Shown: piece by piece, positions 1-9,543 of the stretch | Layout: each line of letters begins with the position of its first letter | Position numbering within the stretch: position 1 is the stretch's first letter | Assembly (NCBI RefSeq): GCF_030161435.1 | Contig: NZ_BSSV01000009.1 | Span: forward strand, 1-64,000 | Reading direction: 5' to 3' | Length of the DNA stretch: 64,000 bases | Source: Thalassotalea loyana | Lineage (GTDB): Bacteria > Pseudomonadota > Gammaproteobacteria > Enterobacterales > Alteromonadaceae | Notes under the pieces: generated by a model | The model's database searches: none | The model's input: the letters and a program-made list of their open reading frames with translations, nothing else | Told to the model about the DNA's origin: nothing | Translations under genes and position numbers: made by a program

Positions 1-373
1 CATTTTAGGGATTTTTTATCACACGTCAACACTTATTTTAAATTAATTTACTGTTCGGTCGTTTTATATACAAACCGCATAAAATAAGCGCTCTAAGTCG
101 TAGTTATTGTTTTAAACACGTTAAATTTCGGATAAATCACCAAACAGCTAAATAAACAAAGTGTTCTTCAAAATATGATCTGAGTTTTAGTACTTATGTA
201 CGTTTTTAGCATGTAAATGGTACTTTCTGTCTTTACCACTACTTATTACCTTGCTTTCCCCGATTTATTAACTCTGGTCAAAAATTGGCATTATATTTGT
301 TGCACTATAGTAAAAGGTGGGTAACATAGAAATTGCTATTTTTATTTTAAAAACAATAATTAGGTAGATATTT
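1..373. other. Left-edge intergenic region
   Basis: No gene is supported in this AT-rich stretch. The only signal I can point to is a weak promoter-like pair ahead of the RRM gene: TTGGCA at 285-290 and TATAGT at 306-311. The 15-nt spacing is short. Any gene lying to the left is outside the window. Confidence 0.4.
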
Positions 374-823
374 ATGAATTTCCCATTCTTTATAAAGGCA
401 GTTGTAATTGCACTTGCCATTGCCGGAATCACGTATTTTATTTCGGGCGCCCTTTCTATGGAACCACAAGCTGCTGCAATCGGTGCATTTGTCGGTACGT
501 TACTTGGTTTCCTTATTTCTAATCAGTTATCAGGTGGAAGTGACGATGGTGCCAATGACGAGGTGAAGACTCTTTACGTTGGTAATTTACCATACCGTGC
601 AAATGAAGCAGCTGTAAGGCACTTATTTGCTGAACACGGATATGTACACTCCGTTCGTTTGATGAAAGACAAAAACACAGGGAAGAGAAGAGGCTTTGGT
701 TTCGTTGAAATTTCAGCTAAAGATAGTGATAAAGCTATTAAAGCGCTAAATGATACAGAATTTCAGCAGCGAACTCTAAAAGTGCGTGAAGCCAAAGAAC
801 GCCCTGAGAAATCTGACGACTAA
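374..823 (+). CDS. Membrane-anchored RRM RNA-binding protein
   Basis: This 149-residue protein has two hydrophobic stretches (about residues 5-26 and 33-50), then a short acidic linker, then a single RNA-recognition motif (about 66-142). The RRM core motifs are clear: RNP2 LYVGNL at 67-72 and RNP1 RRGFGFVE at 105-112, with the aromatic residues that stack on RNA. Single-RRM proteins of bacteria bind RNA with modest specificity and are often cold- or stress-linked; the membrane anchor would place this one at the inner face of the cytoplasmic membrane. It stands alone, with its own terminator directly after it. The target RNA cannot be told from sequence. Domain call is firm; physiological role is unknown. 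Confidence 0.88.
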   Translation: MNFPFFIKAVVIALAIAGITYFISGALSMEPQAAAIGAFVGTLLGFLISNQLSGGSDDGANDEVKTLYVGNLPYRANEAAVRHLFAEHGYVHSVRLMKDKNTGKRRGFGFVEISAKDSDKAIKALNDTEFQQRTLKVREAKERPEKSDD

Positions 824-848
824 TACCTTACATATTATTAAATAGTTT

Positions 849-873
849 AAGCCCGCGTTAAGCGGGCTTTTTA
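849..873 (+). terminator. Terminator after RRM gene
   Basis: GCCCGC (851-856), a five-base loop, GCGGGC (862-867), then a T-run. This is a standard intrinsic terminator 26 nt after the stop codon. Confidence 0.9.
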
Positions 874-974
874 TTGTCTATATTTTATTATTCCTATTTC
901 ATTAGCTAACTTTAACTAGACATTCCACATTTCAACGCTAGAATTCGCTCGTTATTTATTATTAGGTACTTATT

Positions 975-2078
975 ATGTTCAGTCATGTTACGCCAGAGAA
1001 TTACGAACCTCAGCTTGAAGAAAAGCGCATTTCAATGGAAACATTATTTGCTGAGTTTGATTTACCTAAGACTGAAATTTTCCGCTCTGAGCCACAAAAT
1101 TATCGCCTAAGAGCTGAGTTCAGGCTTTGGCACGAAGGAGACGACCTTTTCTTTATTATGTTTAATAAAGAAACTAAGGAAAAGTTTAAGGTTGAAAGCT
1201 TTCCTGTTGCTAGCAAACTGATCAATAGAGCAATGCAGGTATTACTTAATGATATCCGCGATAAGAAAGTATTGCGTGAACGCCTGTTCCAGGTTGATTT
1301 TTTATCAACCAAAAGTGGTGAGCTTCTTATTAGTATGCTCTATCACAAACCGTTAGACGATGAATGGCAAAATCAAACGATGGCTTTACGTGATAGATTA
1401 AATACTCAGCTAGGTAAGGTTGATATCGTTGGTCGAGCACGAAAACAAAAAGTTATTTTAGATAGAGACTTTGTTGATGAAGTACTTCATGTAGATGGCC
1501 AGGCGCTAAAGTACCAACAAGTAGAGAATAGCTTTACCCAGCCAAACGGAGGGGTAAATGAACACATGTTGTCTTGGGCAAAATCGGTTACTCAAAACCT
1601 TCAAGGCGACTTAATAGAGTTATATTGTGGCAACGGTAATTTCAGTATTGCACTTGCAGACAACTTTACACGCGTTTTAGGTACCGAAATATCAAAAACA
1701 TCGGTGAACTCAGCCCAACTAAATATTGCCTCAAATAACAAAGACAATATCAAAATTGTTCGTATTTCTAGTGAAGAATTCAGCCAAGCAATGAATGGAG
1801 AAAGAACCTTTCGACGTTTAGCTGATATTGATTTAACGGATTATAATTACGAGACAGTGCTAGTCGATCCACCACGTGCGGGCCTTGATGATGATAGCTT
1901 AGAGTTAGTGAGTCGCTTTGAGCGAATCGTGTACATTTCTTGTAACCCCAATACACTCAAAGATAACTTAAAAACGTTAAGTAAAACTCATGAAGTGAAA
2001 AATTTCGCTCTATTTGATCAGTTTCCTTTTACTGATCACATAGAGACTGGCGTTTACTTAATTAAGAAAACTAACTAG
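975..2078 (+). CDS. trmA: tRNA (uracil-54-C5)-methyltransferase TrmA
   Basis: TrmA makes ribothymidine at position 54 of the T-loop in nearly all tRNAs, using S-adenosylmethionine. The 367-residue length matches the family. The SAM-binding motif [11 protein letters not shown] lies near residue 215, the VDPPRAGLD motif near 300, the catalytic cysteine is C323 in YISCNPNTL, and the general-base glutamate is E357 near the C terminus, equivalent to C324/E358 of E. coli. It converges on fabR and the two 3' ends overlap by 8 bp. The E. coli neighbourhood also links trmA, fabR and sthA, which supports vertical inheritance of this block. Confidence 0.97.
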   Translation: MFSHVTPENYEPQLEEKRISMETLFAEFDLPKTEIFRSEPQNYRLRAEFRLWHEGDDLFFIMFNKETKEKFKVESFPVASKLINRAMQVLLNDIRDKKVLRERLFQVDFLSTKSGELLISMLYHKPLDDEWQNQTMALRDRLNTQLGKVDIVGRARKQKVILDRDFVDEVLHVDGQALKYQQVENSFTQPNGGVNEHMLSWAKSVTQNLQGDLIELYCGNGNFSIALADNFTRVLGTEISKTSVNSAQLNIASNNKDNIKIVRISSEEFSQAMNGERTFRRLADIDLTDYNYETVLVDPPRAGLDDDSLELVSRFERIVYISCNPNTLKDNLKTLSKTHEVKNFALFDQFPFTDHIETGVYLIKKTN

Positions 2079-2700
2079 CTTTTTGCTTATTTGTAATTCT
2101 GGCACTGAAGTCAGCTGCTCCTCTTGCAATAAAACGCAGCTGACTAATCGTTCTTTGCGATAACAGATCTCTTTCTGCTTCATTCATATCTAATGCATCA
2201 GCGCCCGCTGAAAACACTACAGTTACAGCAGCATCTGCCTGTAATAAAGCAATTTCATGATCAAGCTGATTTGCAGCTTGTAAGTAATCCGCAAGTTCCA
2301 ACGTAAAGTAACGAATCTCACGACTAACGGCCGCACGAAATTCAGCCGAGGTACCTGAGCGCTCACGTAATAAAAGGCGAAAAATATTCGCGTTATCATC
2401 AATAAATTCCATAAAGGTCTTCACTGAAATATTGATAACTGAACCACCTTTTTCAATCCGTTGTCGCGCTTGTCTCATCAGCTGTCGGAGTGTTAAACCT
2501 GCTTCATCAACTAGGGTAAGTCCTAGTTCATCCATATCAGCAAAATGACGATAAAAAGACGTTGGCGCTAATCCGGCTTCCTTTGCTACTTCTCTTAAAC
2601 TCAAACTCGAGAAACTTCGCTCAGCACTTAATTGATTTAGTGCCGCATCAATCAGTTGACGTCTTGTCTTTTCTTTCTGTTGGGCTCGAACTCCAGTCAT
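2071..2700 (-). CDS. fabR: FabR, TetR-family repressor of unsaturated fatty acid synthesis
   Basis: The protein is closely similar along its length to E. coli FabR as I recall it, including [12 protein letters not shown] at the start, the helix-turn-helix segment [20 protein letters not shown] and the [12 protein letters not shown] segment. FabR senses the saturated/unsaturated acyl-thioester balance and represses fabA and fabB in E. coli. I chose the ATG at 2700 because it gives MTGVRAQQ, matching the family start; a GTG two codons upstream (2706) is possible. It is transcribed divergently from the desaturase gene, and a FabR-like palindrome lies in the shared upstream region, so the local target is probably the desaturase. 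Confidence 0.95.
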   Translation of the reverse strand: MTGVRAQQKEKTRRQLIDAALNQLSAERSFSSLSLREVAKEAGLAPTSFYRHFADMDELGLTLVDEAGLTLRQLMRQARQRIEKGGSVINISVKTFMEFIDDNANIFRLLLRERSGTSAEFRAAVSREIRYFTLELADYLQAANQLDHEIALLQADAAVTVVFSAGADALDMNEAERDLLSQRTISQLRFIARGAADFSARITNKQKAS

Positions 2701-2840
2701 TTCCACTTTCTACTAATAACGATTTTTCACTATCATACGCAATGGTTAGTTCATTGTCATGAAGTGGTGAATTTTCTTAATACTTTCGTCGTAAATTATT
2801 AACGAATTATCTATAGACTGCTGGCTTGACCTAATCTTTT

Positions 2841-2858
2841 GGCGTACACTTGTTAGCT
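2841..2858 (+). promoter_or_regulatory. Candidate FabR operator in desaturase promoter
   Basis: GGCGTACACTTGTTAGCT fits a GC-N2-ACA-N2-TGT-N2-GC dyad, the form I recall for FabR sites of enteric bacteria. It lies 31 nt before the desaturase start and overlaps a plausible -10 hexamer (TACACT, 2845-2850), so bound FabR would block initiation. Not tested against a motif model. Confidence 0.7.
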
Positions 2859-2889
2859 GAAAGTATCAATTCTCATTTTTGGAAGATTT

Positions 2890-4008
2890 ATGAATAAGCC
2901 TAAGATTATCTGGCTAAACGTTTTCGTTTTCTTAACGACCTTTCTATTTGCTGCAATCGCCGTTCCTTACCGTGCAATTACCCATGGTTTTGATATGGCT
3001 GAAATCGTGATGGCAGTTATTTGTTTTATCTATTGTGGTATGTCAATTACCGCTGGTTACCACCGATTATGGTCACATAAAACATACCAAGCTCATTGGA
3101 GTTTGCGTTTTATTTTCGCTTTAGGTGGTGCTTTTGCACTGCAAAATAGTGCGCTTCATTGGTCATCAGATCATCGTATTCATCACAAACATGTTGATAA
3201 CAATGATAAAGATCCGTATTCCGCTAAAATGGGGTTTTGGTATTCTCATATCGGTTGGATGCTTCGTGAATATCAAGCGAGTCGTTATAGCAATTATGAG
3301 AATGTCCGTGATTTACAAAAAGATAAAATCGTCATGTGGCAACACAAGCACTATTTAGTATTAAGTGCCTTAATGAATTTTGGTGTACCTTTGATTTTTG
3401 GCTTCATCAATGGTGATATTATCAGTGCCTTATTATTAGTCGGTGTTCTGCGACTTGTATTAAGTCACCACACAACGTTTTTCATCAATTCTCTCGCTCA
3501 TATTTGGGGTAAGCAAACCTATACCGACAAAAATACCGCCAGAGATAACGGCTTTTTAGCGTTTTTTACTTTTGGTGAGGGTTACCATAATTTTCACCAT
3601 ATTTTCGAAAATGACTACAGAAATGGTATTCGATGGTGGCAGTTTGATCCAACCAAATGGCTAATCAAAGGGTGTGAGTATTTGAATCTGACCTCTAAAC
3701 TTCGTGTCAGCCCAGAAGATAAAATAGAAAAAGCTAAGTTATCGATGACGTTAAAACGTACACAACAACGTTTGGCAAAACATCCCAATGCAGAGCTGAT
3801 GTTAGCTAAACTGCAAACAGAATATGACTTAGTTGTAGCGAAATTAAATGACTTTTACGATGCCAAAAAGCAACTTTTAGCTAACAAAAAAGCTGAGTTA
3901 ATGAGCGACGTAGAAAACTCAGAATTACATAAGCAATACATTGAGTTGAAAGTTCGCTTTAACGAACAAAAGAAAAGCTTTGTTACGATGAGCGCATCTA
4001 TTGCATAA
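2890..4008 (+). CDS. Membrane acyl-CoA/fatty acid delta-9 desaturase
   Basis: This di-iron membrane desaturase introduces a cis double bond into saturated acyl chains, raising membrane fluidity. The three histidine boxes are complete: HRLWSH (58-63), HRIHH (95-99) and HNFHH (233-237). Hydrophobic segments lie between them in the usual stearoyl-CoA-desaturase order. The first 280 or so residues form the catalytic domain; the last 90 residues are charged and probably coiled-coil, longer than in many bacterial members. The upstream FabR-like operator and divergent fabR indicate control by the unsaturated fatty acid regulator. The acyl carrier (CoA, ACP or phospholipid) cannot be read from sequence. 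Confidence 0.93.
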   Translation: MNKPKIIWLNVFVFLTTFLFAAIAVPYRAITHGFDMAEIVMAVICFIYCGMSITAGYHRLWSHKTYQAHWSLRFIFALGGAFALQNSALHWSSDHRIHHKHVDNNDKDPYSAKMGFWYSHIGWMLREYQASRYSNYENVRDLQKDKIVMWQHKHYLVLSALMNFGVPLIFGFINGDIISALLLVGVLRLVLSHHTTFFINSLAHIWGKQTYTDKNTARDNGFLAFFTFGEGYHNFHHIFENDYRNGIRWWQFDPTKWLIKGCEYLNLTSKLRVSPEDKIEKAKLSMTLKRTQQRLAKHPNAELMLAKLQTEYDLVVAKLNDFYDAKKQLLANKKAELMSDVENSELHKQYIELKVRFNEQKKSFVTMSASIA

Positions 4009-4032
4009 ATAAACTTAAGTATTACTTAATTT

Positions 4033-4083
4033 AAATCCAATTCCTGTTAAACTTTTCAATAAGATATTGCAGGAATTGGATTT
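4033..4083 (+). promoter_or_regulatory. Long hairpin masking the sthA ribosome site
   Basis: Two perfect 14-nt arms (4033-4046 and 4070-4083; AAATCCAATTCCTG and its complement) enclose a 23-nt loop. A run of six T follows and the sthA GTG starts at 4090. It can be read as a terminator of the desaturase gene or as a leader hairpin, because the only Shine-Dalgarno-like bases (GGA, 4078-4080) lie in its 3' arm. Confidence 0.75.
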
Positions 4084-4089
4084 TTTATT

Positions 4090-5526
4090 GTGTCTAAGAA
4101 AAAAGTAGAAAATGACGCACAGCAAAAAGCTGTTCAATATGACTTTGATGCCATCATCATCGGCAGTGGCCCAGGTGGTGAAGGAACCTCGATGGAGTTG
4201 GCCAAAAAGCAAAAACGCGTCGCCATTATTGAACGATATAAGGATGTTGGTGGCGGATGTACTCACTGGGGCACAATTCCTTCTAAAGCACTTCGCCAAA
4301 GCGTAAGTCGACTTATCGAATACAATTCAAACCCTCTATTTCGTAGACACGAGAAAGCAAAACATTTAACTTTTTCAGATATATTGAAACATGCCGAAGC
4401 GGTAATTCGTAAACAAGTTCAATTGCGCAGTGGCTTTTACGATAGAAACCGTGTTGAGCACATTGTTGGTGAAGCTTCATTTATCGATGAACATACCTTG
4501 AAGGTAGTTAAACCAGATGGCTCTGTTGAACAAATAACGGCAGAACAAATTGTTATCGCAACAGGTTCACATCCATATCGTCCTGATGATATTGATTTTA
4601 GTCATCCTAGAGTTTACGACTCTGATACCATTTTATCTCTTGCTCACGATCCTCGTTCAATTATTATCTATGGTGCAGGTGTCATTGGCAGTGAATATGC
4701 GTCGATCTTTAGAGGCTTAGGTGTAAAGGTTGATTTAATAAATACTCGCGATCGCTTGTTATCATTTTTAGATGATGAAATTTCTGATTCGTTAAGTTAC
4801 CACTTGTGGAATAACGGTGTTGTTATTCGCCACGGTGAACAGATTGAGCGTGTAGAAGCCAATGATGACTCAGTGATTGTTCACCTTGAGTCAGGTAAAA
4901 AAATGAAAGCTGATTGTTTATTATGGGCTAATGGTCGAACAGGTAATACGGCCGACCTTAATTTAGCAAATGCTAACCTTGAAGCGGATGGCCGTGGTCA
5001 GCTAAAAGTAAATGATCAATATCAAACCAGCATAGAGAATATCTATGCAGTTGGCGATGTTATTGGTTACCCAAGTTTAGCTAGTGCTGCCTATGATCAA
5101 GGCCGTCTGGCAGCGTCGGCAATGATTGATCATAGAAGCACTGCAAAATTAATTTCCGATATACCTACAGGAATTTATACTATTCCGGAAATCAGCTCTG
5201 TTGGAAGAACAGAACAAGAGTTAACGGAAGCTAAAGTACCGTATGAAGTAGGTCGTGCCCAGTTTAAACACTTAGCAAGAGCACAGATTGCCAACAGTTT
5301 GGTAGGCTCACTAAAGATCCTCTTTCACAGAGATACAAAAGAGATTTTAGGTATCCACTGTTTCGGTGAAAACGCTGCGGAAATCATTCATATCGGCCAA
5401 GCGATTATGCAACAAAAAAATGGTGGCAATAATATTGAATATTTCGTTGAAACCACCTTCAACTATCCAACAATGGCTGAAGCATTTCGGGTCGCAGCAC
5501 TTAATGGTTTAAACAGATTATTCTAA
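4090..5526 (+). CDS. sthA: Soluble pyridine nucleotide transhydrogenase SthA
   Basis: SthA is a cytoplasmic FAD flavoprotein that passes hydride from NADPH to NAD+ and so balances the two pools. The N-terminal FAD motif [10 protein letters not shown] (about residues 20-29), the central NAD(P) motif [14 protein letters not shown] and the C-terminal dimerisation domain align with E. coli SthA. Like that enzyme it keeps [13 protein letters not shown], which has only the first cysteine of the CxxxxC pair of related disulfide reductases. The start is GTG, giving about 13 extra N-terminal residues. A strong hairpin overlies the ribosome site. The histidine phosphatase gene follows 2 nt after the stop. 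Confidence 0.97.
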   Translation: MSKKKVENDAQQKAVQYDFDAIIIGSGPGGEGTSMELAKKQKRVAIIERYKDVGGGCTHWGTIPSKALRQSVSRLIEYNSNPLFRRHEKAKHLTFSDILKHAEAVIRKQVQLRSGFYDRNRVEHIVGEASFIDEHTLKVVKPDGSVEQITAEQIVIATGSHPYRPDDIDFSHPRVYDSDTILSLAHDPRSIIIYGAGVIGSEYASIFRGLGVKVDLINTRDRLLSFLDDEISDSLSYHLWNNGVVIRHGEQIERVEANDDSVIVHLESGKKMKADCLLWANGRTGNTADLNLANANLEADGRGQLKVNDQYQTSIENIYAVGDVIGYPSLASAAYDQGRLAASAMIDHRSTAKLISDIPTGIYTIPEISSVGRTEQELTEAKVPYEVGRAQFKHLARAQIANSLVGSLKILFHRDTKEILGIHCFGENAAEIIHIGQAIMQQKNGGNNIEYFVETTFNYPTMAEAFRVAALNGLNRLF

Positions 5527-5528
5527 TC

Positions 5529-6026
5529 ATGAAGCTAGTAACGATTGGATTTCTTAGCTCTATATTATTACTTGCGCCAAGGTTAATGGCGCAAGAGTTC
5601 ACTGTTTACTTAACACGCCACGCTGAAAAGCAAACGGATCAAGAAAACCCTAGCTTAACAAAGTGCGGTATATCAAGAGCACACCAGCTCGCTGAATTAC
5701 TAGAGCTTGCAAATATAAAGGCCGTATACAGTACACCATATAATCGTACGATAGAAACCGCCACGCCTGTTGCTAATAAACTTGGCTTGGCGGTCAAGCA
5801 ATACTCGCCAAAGGCGCTTGATATGTTCGCAGTTGACCTGCTAAAGGCTAAACAAAATGTTCTTGTTGTCGGCCATAGCAACACAACACCTGTGTTAGCT
5901 AGCTTTCTCTCTGGAGAGGAAATTAAGAAGATCAGTGAGAGTCAATTCAGGTTATTATTTCAAATCACCATAAACGAAGATGAGCGAACAATGACGCTTT
6001 TACAGCAACCGCTCATTTGCGAATAA
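5529..6026 (+). CDS. Exported histidine-phosphatase-family protein
   Basis: This 165-residue protein starts with a signal peptide (about residues 1-21, ending LMAQ) and continues as a short histidine phosphatase domain. The phosphate-accepting motif TRHAEK is near residue 30, an arginine-bearing STPYNRTIETA follows, and the second catalytic histidine is in VVGHSNTTPV near residue 116. Members of this superfamily (SixA, phosphoglycerate mutases, phytases) remove phosphate through a phosphohistidine intermediate. Export suggests a periplasmic phosphomonoester substrate rather than phosphohistidine proteins. It begins 2 nt after sthA, so is likely cotranscribed, though no functional link to transhydrogenation is evident. 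Confidence 0.82.
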   Translation: MKLVTIGFLSSILLLAPRLMAQEFTVYLTRHAEKQTDQENPSLTKCGISRAHQLAELLELANIKAVYSTPYNRTIETATPVANKLGLAVKQYSPKALDMFAVDLLKAKQNVLVVGHSNTTPVLASFLSGEEIKKISESQFRLLFQITINEDERTMTLLQQPLICE

Positions 6027-6050
6027 AAAAAGCGCCTAAGCGCTTTTTTT
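6025..6050. terminator. Bidirectional terminator
   Basis: An A-run, AGCGC (6031-6035), CTAA loop, GCGCT (6040-6044) and a T-run. It serves the plus-strand phosphatase gene and the minus-strand lipoprotein gene, which converge here. Confidence 0.88.
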
Positions 6051-6408
6051 ATTTTTGATTGCTTTCGCCTTTTTTAATCAATTCAACAGAGGTCAATTCA
6101 AAAGGTGTTCCCCACTGCTGTATTGTCATCACATCAGTCAATTTTTTACCCGTTACTTTTAATACAGTACCAGCATGGTGATGCTCTTTAGCGAGATTCA
6201 TCGGTAGAAGTTTCTCACCATTTTGAGTCACTAAGCCATAAAAACCACCTTCTAATGTTAGGTATTCGACGGTGACCGTTAATTGGTTAACATTATCCGT
6301 TGGCTTTTCAACCTGTGTCTCTTGGGCACTTAGCTTATTTTGAGAAACAGGCTCTTGCTTACAGGCCACTATAGTCAAACCGCACAATAGAACTAAAAGA
6401 TATTTCAT
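6049..6408 (-). CDS. Small lipoprotein, unknown function
   Basis: About 119 residues, beginning MKYLLVLLCGLTIVAC, a textbook lipoprotein signal with the acylated cysteine at residue 16. I chose the ATG at 6408 because AGGGAGAA stands 5 nt upstream and because a longer start would spoil the signal. The mature part has a polar linker and then a compact beta-rich region (VTVEYLTLEGGFYGLV and following) that could be an OB-like fold, but I do not recognise the family. It starts 11 nt after the GGDEF-EAL gene, so is probably its operon partner and may act in the envelope downstream of that signalling protein. Confidence 0.75.
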   Translation of the reverse strand: MKYLLVLLCGLTIVACKQEPVSQNKLSAQETQVEKPTDNVNQLTVTVEYLTLEGGFYGLVTQNGEKLLPMNLAKEHHHAGTVLKVTGKKLTDVMTIQQWGTPFELTSVELIKKGESNQK

Positions 6409-6419
6409 CAACTTCTCCC

Positions 6420-8987
6420 TCAATCATCGAAACTCATCATCGTCGGCACATTCTCAGCGGGCATTGGTTTTGCGAAGAAATAGCCTTGCCCGTAATTACA
6501 ATCCATACGTTGTAGTAATTTAGCATCCTGCTCTTGCTCGATACCTTCACCTACCGTTGCCATTTGTAAATTGGTTGCCAAATCAATAATTGTTTTGATG
6601 ATCGCACGGTTATTTTCGTGCTCTTGGACGTTATTAATAAAGGACTTATCTATTTTCAATACATCAATTGGGAAGCGATGCAAGTAACTCAAACTTGAAT
6701 AACCTGTTCCAAAATCATCAAGCAAAATTTTAAAGCCAAGTTGTTTCAGGGCTTTCATATTGGCCAATACAACATTATTATTTTCTAATAACGCTCGCTC
6801 GGTGATTTCGAGACGAATATGTTGCGGCGAAACATTATGCGCTTCGGTAATTCTTTTTATTTCATCAGGTAAGGTCGGATTAAAAAAGTGGTTACAGTAA
6901 AGGTTACAACTAACATAAACATCGTTGAGACTGTGCTCTTCCTGCCAAATTTTTAAATTCTGACAGCTCTTTTCTAAGATTTGTAAATCAATTTGCATTA
7001 TCAAGCCGGTTTCTTCGGCTAATGAAATAAACTCATCAGGATAAACGAACCCACGTTTGTAACTTTGCCAGCGGGCTAACGCTTCAAAACCAACAACATT
7101 ACCATCATCAAGATTAACTATCGGCTGAAAAAACGGCAAAAACTCGGAACGTTCTATGGCTTCACGCATGTCTGCTTCAAGTGTCAACGCATTCTGTACC
7201 TTTTGGTGCATTGATGCATCAAAAACTTCGAAACGCCCTTTGCCTTTATCTTTGGCGTGGTACATCGCTGTATCGGCATCTCGCAACATAATGTCTGCAC
7301 TTGCATAGCGTTCATCACTAAACAGCACACCAATACTGGCCCCGATAAACACAGGTTGCTTCTCAATCTCAAATGGTCTTTCTAGCATTTCAGTAATGCG
7401 CTGAGCTATCTCGTATGCTTCATCATGGTTTTCGAGATCTTCGATTAATATAACAAACTCATCGCCACCTAATCTTGCGACGGTATCTTTTTCTCTGATG
7501 ATGTACTTTAGTTCTTTGGCGATGATTTTCAGTAATAAATCGCCGGCGTGGTGACCTAAACTATCGTTAACGACTTTGAATCGATCTAAATCCAAAAACA
7601 AAACAGCAAATTGCATGTCGTTTCGGCGTTTTTGGCAAGCAATGGCATGATCAACAAGGTCAATAAAGACCGTTCGATTTGGCAATCCAGTGAGTGCGTC
7701 ATGCGCTGCCGAATGCTTTAATAACGACTCCATTTGCTTACGCTGCTTAATTTCTTCTTCTAGCGCATGCGTTCGAATTTTTACTTGTTCTTCGAGCATT
7801 TCATGTGTTCTGCGCTCATAATCAATGGACTCTCGTCGCTTGATTGCATTCGCTACGTGCTGCGCAACAAAGTTTAATAACTCAGAATCAGACTCAGTAT
7901 ATAGAACATCTGCTTGATAACTTTGAATCACCATGGCGCCAATGATCTGATCATCGATTTTTAAAGGCACACCAAGCCAAGAAGTTGAATGGCCCTGGGG
8001 TTTCGACGTCACGCCGTCAGCATGCAATTGCAACATCTTCGAACGATCAAGTAAGACTTCCTTACCTGACCGAATAACCAATTCAGTGTAATGATTAGAC
8101 ATCTTTCGCGGTTTGAAGTCGTGCGCATGATTTTCAGAGAGTTGATCAACAAAATATAAAAAGCTGAGGGTATCACTTTCTTTTTGGTACTTTGCCACAA
8201 AGAAGTTTGAAGCATTGATCAGCTGGCCAACAATATTATGCACTTGAGAATAGAAATGATCTAAGTCCAAGGTGCCTTCCGACGCCAACTCAGAAATACG
8301 GAATAACGATTCCTGCAACAACTCAGACTTTTCTCGCTCACGAATTTGTTCCATCAATTCACTTGTTCTTGCTGAAACCGCTTTTTGCAATCTATCAGTA
8401 TCTTGAACATGAGTCAGTGCCGAAACAATGTGTTGAGCAGCAAAATTGAGCATTTCCAGATCTGCTTGCTGATAACGCATACTTTCAGAATAACTTTGGA
8501 CAGCGATGACCCCAATAATATAACCATCGTCGATCAGAGGTACACCTAACCAATCGATACTATCCGAGCCAACATTGGAAATCTTACCTTGCGCTTTGAG
8601 TTCTGATAATAATTCAGGCGTAGCTAATAATGATTTGCCTGAGAGAATAACGTAGTTTGTTAGTGAGCCTTTGAACTGCTCAAACGCAATTTTTCCCGCA
8701 GGCGCAGTGTCGAATTCATCAACATGATAGACAAACTCTAACTCTTCAAAGGTTTGGTCATAAAGCACAATATAAAAATTGCCAGCGACCATTAACGAAG
8801 CAACCACTTTGTGAACTTGATAGTAAAAATCGTGAATATCACTACACTCACTCAACAATGAGTTGAGCTTAAATAGCGCATCGTGACGATCAGCAAGGTA
8901 CTGATACTCTTTTTTAAGGGTATCAATTTCTGATTGAAGTTCAGCGTAATCTTGCGCTGAATGTTGTTGATGTTGCGGCTTAGTCAT
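6420..8987 (-). CDS. GAF-GAF-GGDEF-EAL cyclic-di-GMP protein
   Basis: This 855-residue cytoplasmic protein has a short N-terminal coiled coil, two GAF sensor domains (about 35-190 and 230-385), a linking coiled coil, a GGDEF domain and an EAL domain. The cyclase signature GGDEF is intact (507-511) with an upstream RxxD inhibitory site (REKD). The phosphodiesterase motifs are also intact: EAL at 635-637, then ITERAL, LLDDFGTGYSSL, KIDKSF and GEGIE. Both activities are therefore possible; in such hybrids one often regulates the other. The duplicated GAF domains resemble each other and probably bind a small ligand or form a dimer. No membrane segment is seen. Confidence 0.93.
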   Translation of the reverse strand: MTKPQHQQHSAQDYAELQSEIDTLKKEYQYLADRHDALFKLNSLLSECSDIHDFYYQVHKVVASLMVAGNFYIVLYDQTFEELEFVYHVDEFDTAPAGKIAFEQFKGSLTNYVILSGKSLLATPELLSELKAQGKISNVGSDSIDWLGVPLIDDGYIIGVIAVQSYSESMRYQQADLEMLNFAAQHIVSALTHVQDTDRLQKAVSARTSELMEQIREREKSELLQESLFRISELASEGTLDLDHFYSQVHNIVGQLINASNFFVAKYQKESDTLSFLYFVDQLSENHAHDFKPRKMSNHYTELVIRSGKEVLLDRSKMLQLHADGVTSKPQGHSTSWLGVPLKIDDQIIGAMVIQSYQADVLYTESDSELLNFVAQHVANAIKRRESIDYERRTHEMLEEQVKIRTHALEEEIKQRKQMESLLKHSAAHDALTGLPNRTVFIDLVDHAIACQKRRNDMQFAVLFLDLDRFKVVNDSLGHHAGDLLLKIIAKELKYIIREKDTVARLGGDEFVILIEDLENHDEAYEIAQRITEMLERPFEIEKQPVFIGASIGVLFSDERYASADIMLRDADTAMYHAKDKGKGRFEVFDASMHQKVQNALTLEADMREAIERSEFLPFFQPIVNLDDGNVVGFEALARWQSYKRGFVYPDEFISLAEETGLIMQIDLQILEKSCQNLKIWQEEHSLNDVYVSCNLYCNHFFNPTLPDEIKRITEAHNVSPQHIRLEITERALLENNNVVLANMKALKQLGFKILLDDFGTGYSSLSYLHRFPIDVLKIDKSFINNVQEHENNRAIIKTIIDLATNLQMATVGEGIEQEQDAKLLQRMDCNYGQGYFFAKPMPAENVPTMMSFDD

Positions 8988-9123
8988 ACAACCGAAATGA
9001 AAAAGTTATGCATTAAACTTAGCACATAATGGACTTTTCCACGCCAAATATCTACTACTTGGCGCAAGTAATAACATCCTGTTAACTGACTTATTATATT
9101 CATTTGTCTTTAGTGAAAGTCTG

Positions 9124-9381
9124 TTAACCTTTTTCAGCTTTACACGAGTTTACTTGATGGTCGTCTTTGTAATAGCGAGACTTAACACAATCCTGTTCAT
9201 ATCGACGCTCTAGCTCCTGTAAGCGAATTGGCTGGCCTTTCGCTTCCTTCATTTGTTTATTCAATAACTGGCATTGTTGAATTTGTTTTTTTACTTCAGC
9301 GGGATCTTCACACTGCTCAGTCGTTGAACTACATGACGCTAAAAAAACTGTCGTAAAACATAAAGCGATAATTCTATTCAT
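9124..9381 (-). CDS. Small cysteine-containing lipoprotein
   Basis: An 85-residue product with a lipoprotein signal, MNRIIALCFTTVFLASC, acylated at C17. The mature protein is short, highly charged and helical, with three or four further cysteines (QCEDP, QQCQLL, DCVKS, NSCKAE) that could form disulfides in the periplasm. A Shine-Dalgarno sequence (AAGGAAA) sits 4 nt before the ATG. I do not recognise a family. Its neighbours on either side are transcribed separately, so context gives no function. Confidence 0.7.
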   Translation of the reverse strand: MNRIIALCFTTVFLASCSSTTEQCEDPAEVKKQIQQCQLLNKQMKEAKGQPIRLQELERRYEQDCVKSRYYKDDHQVNSCKAEKG

Positions 9382-9543
9382 AAATTTCCTTATTTCTTAC
9401 TTTACATTAACAATCTCATATTAATGGCCAATTGTGTAGTTAAATAAAAAAGATGACCAAATGGTTAAAAAAATTTGTATTTTCTATGGTATTCACTATA
9501 TTTGCCTTTAAAATGTCCATGTAATTTTTGAGGATAAAAGTAT

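Noticed and set aside
303-312. CACTATAGTA as a further member of the PHB-locus palindrome set
   Set aside because: It fits the core but lies before the unrelated RRM gene, overlaps a possible -10, and has no extended arms; kept only as a warning about background frequency.
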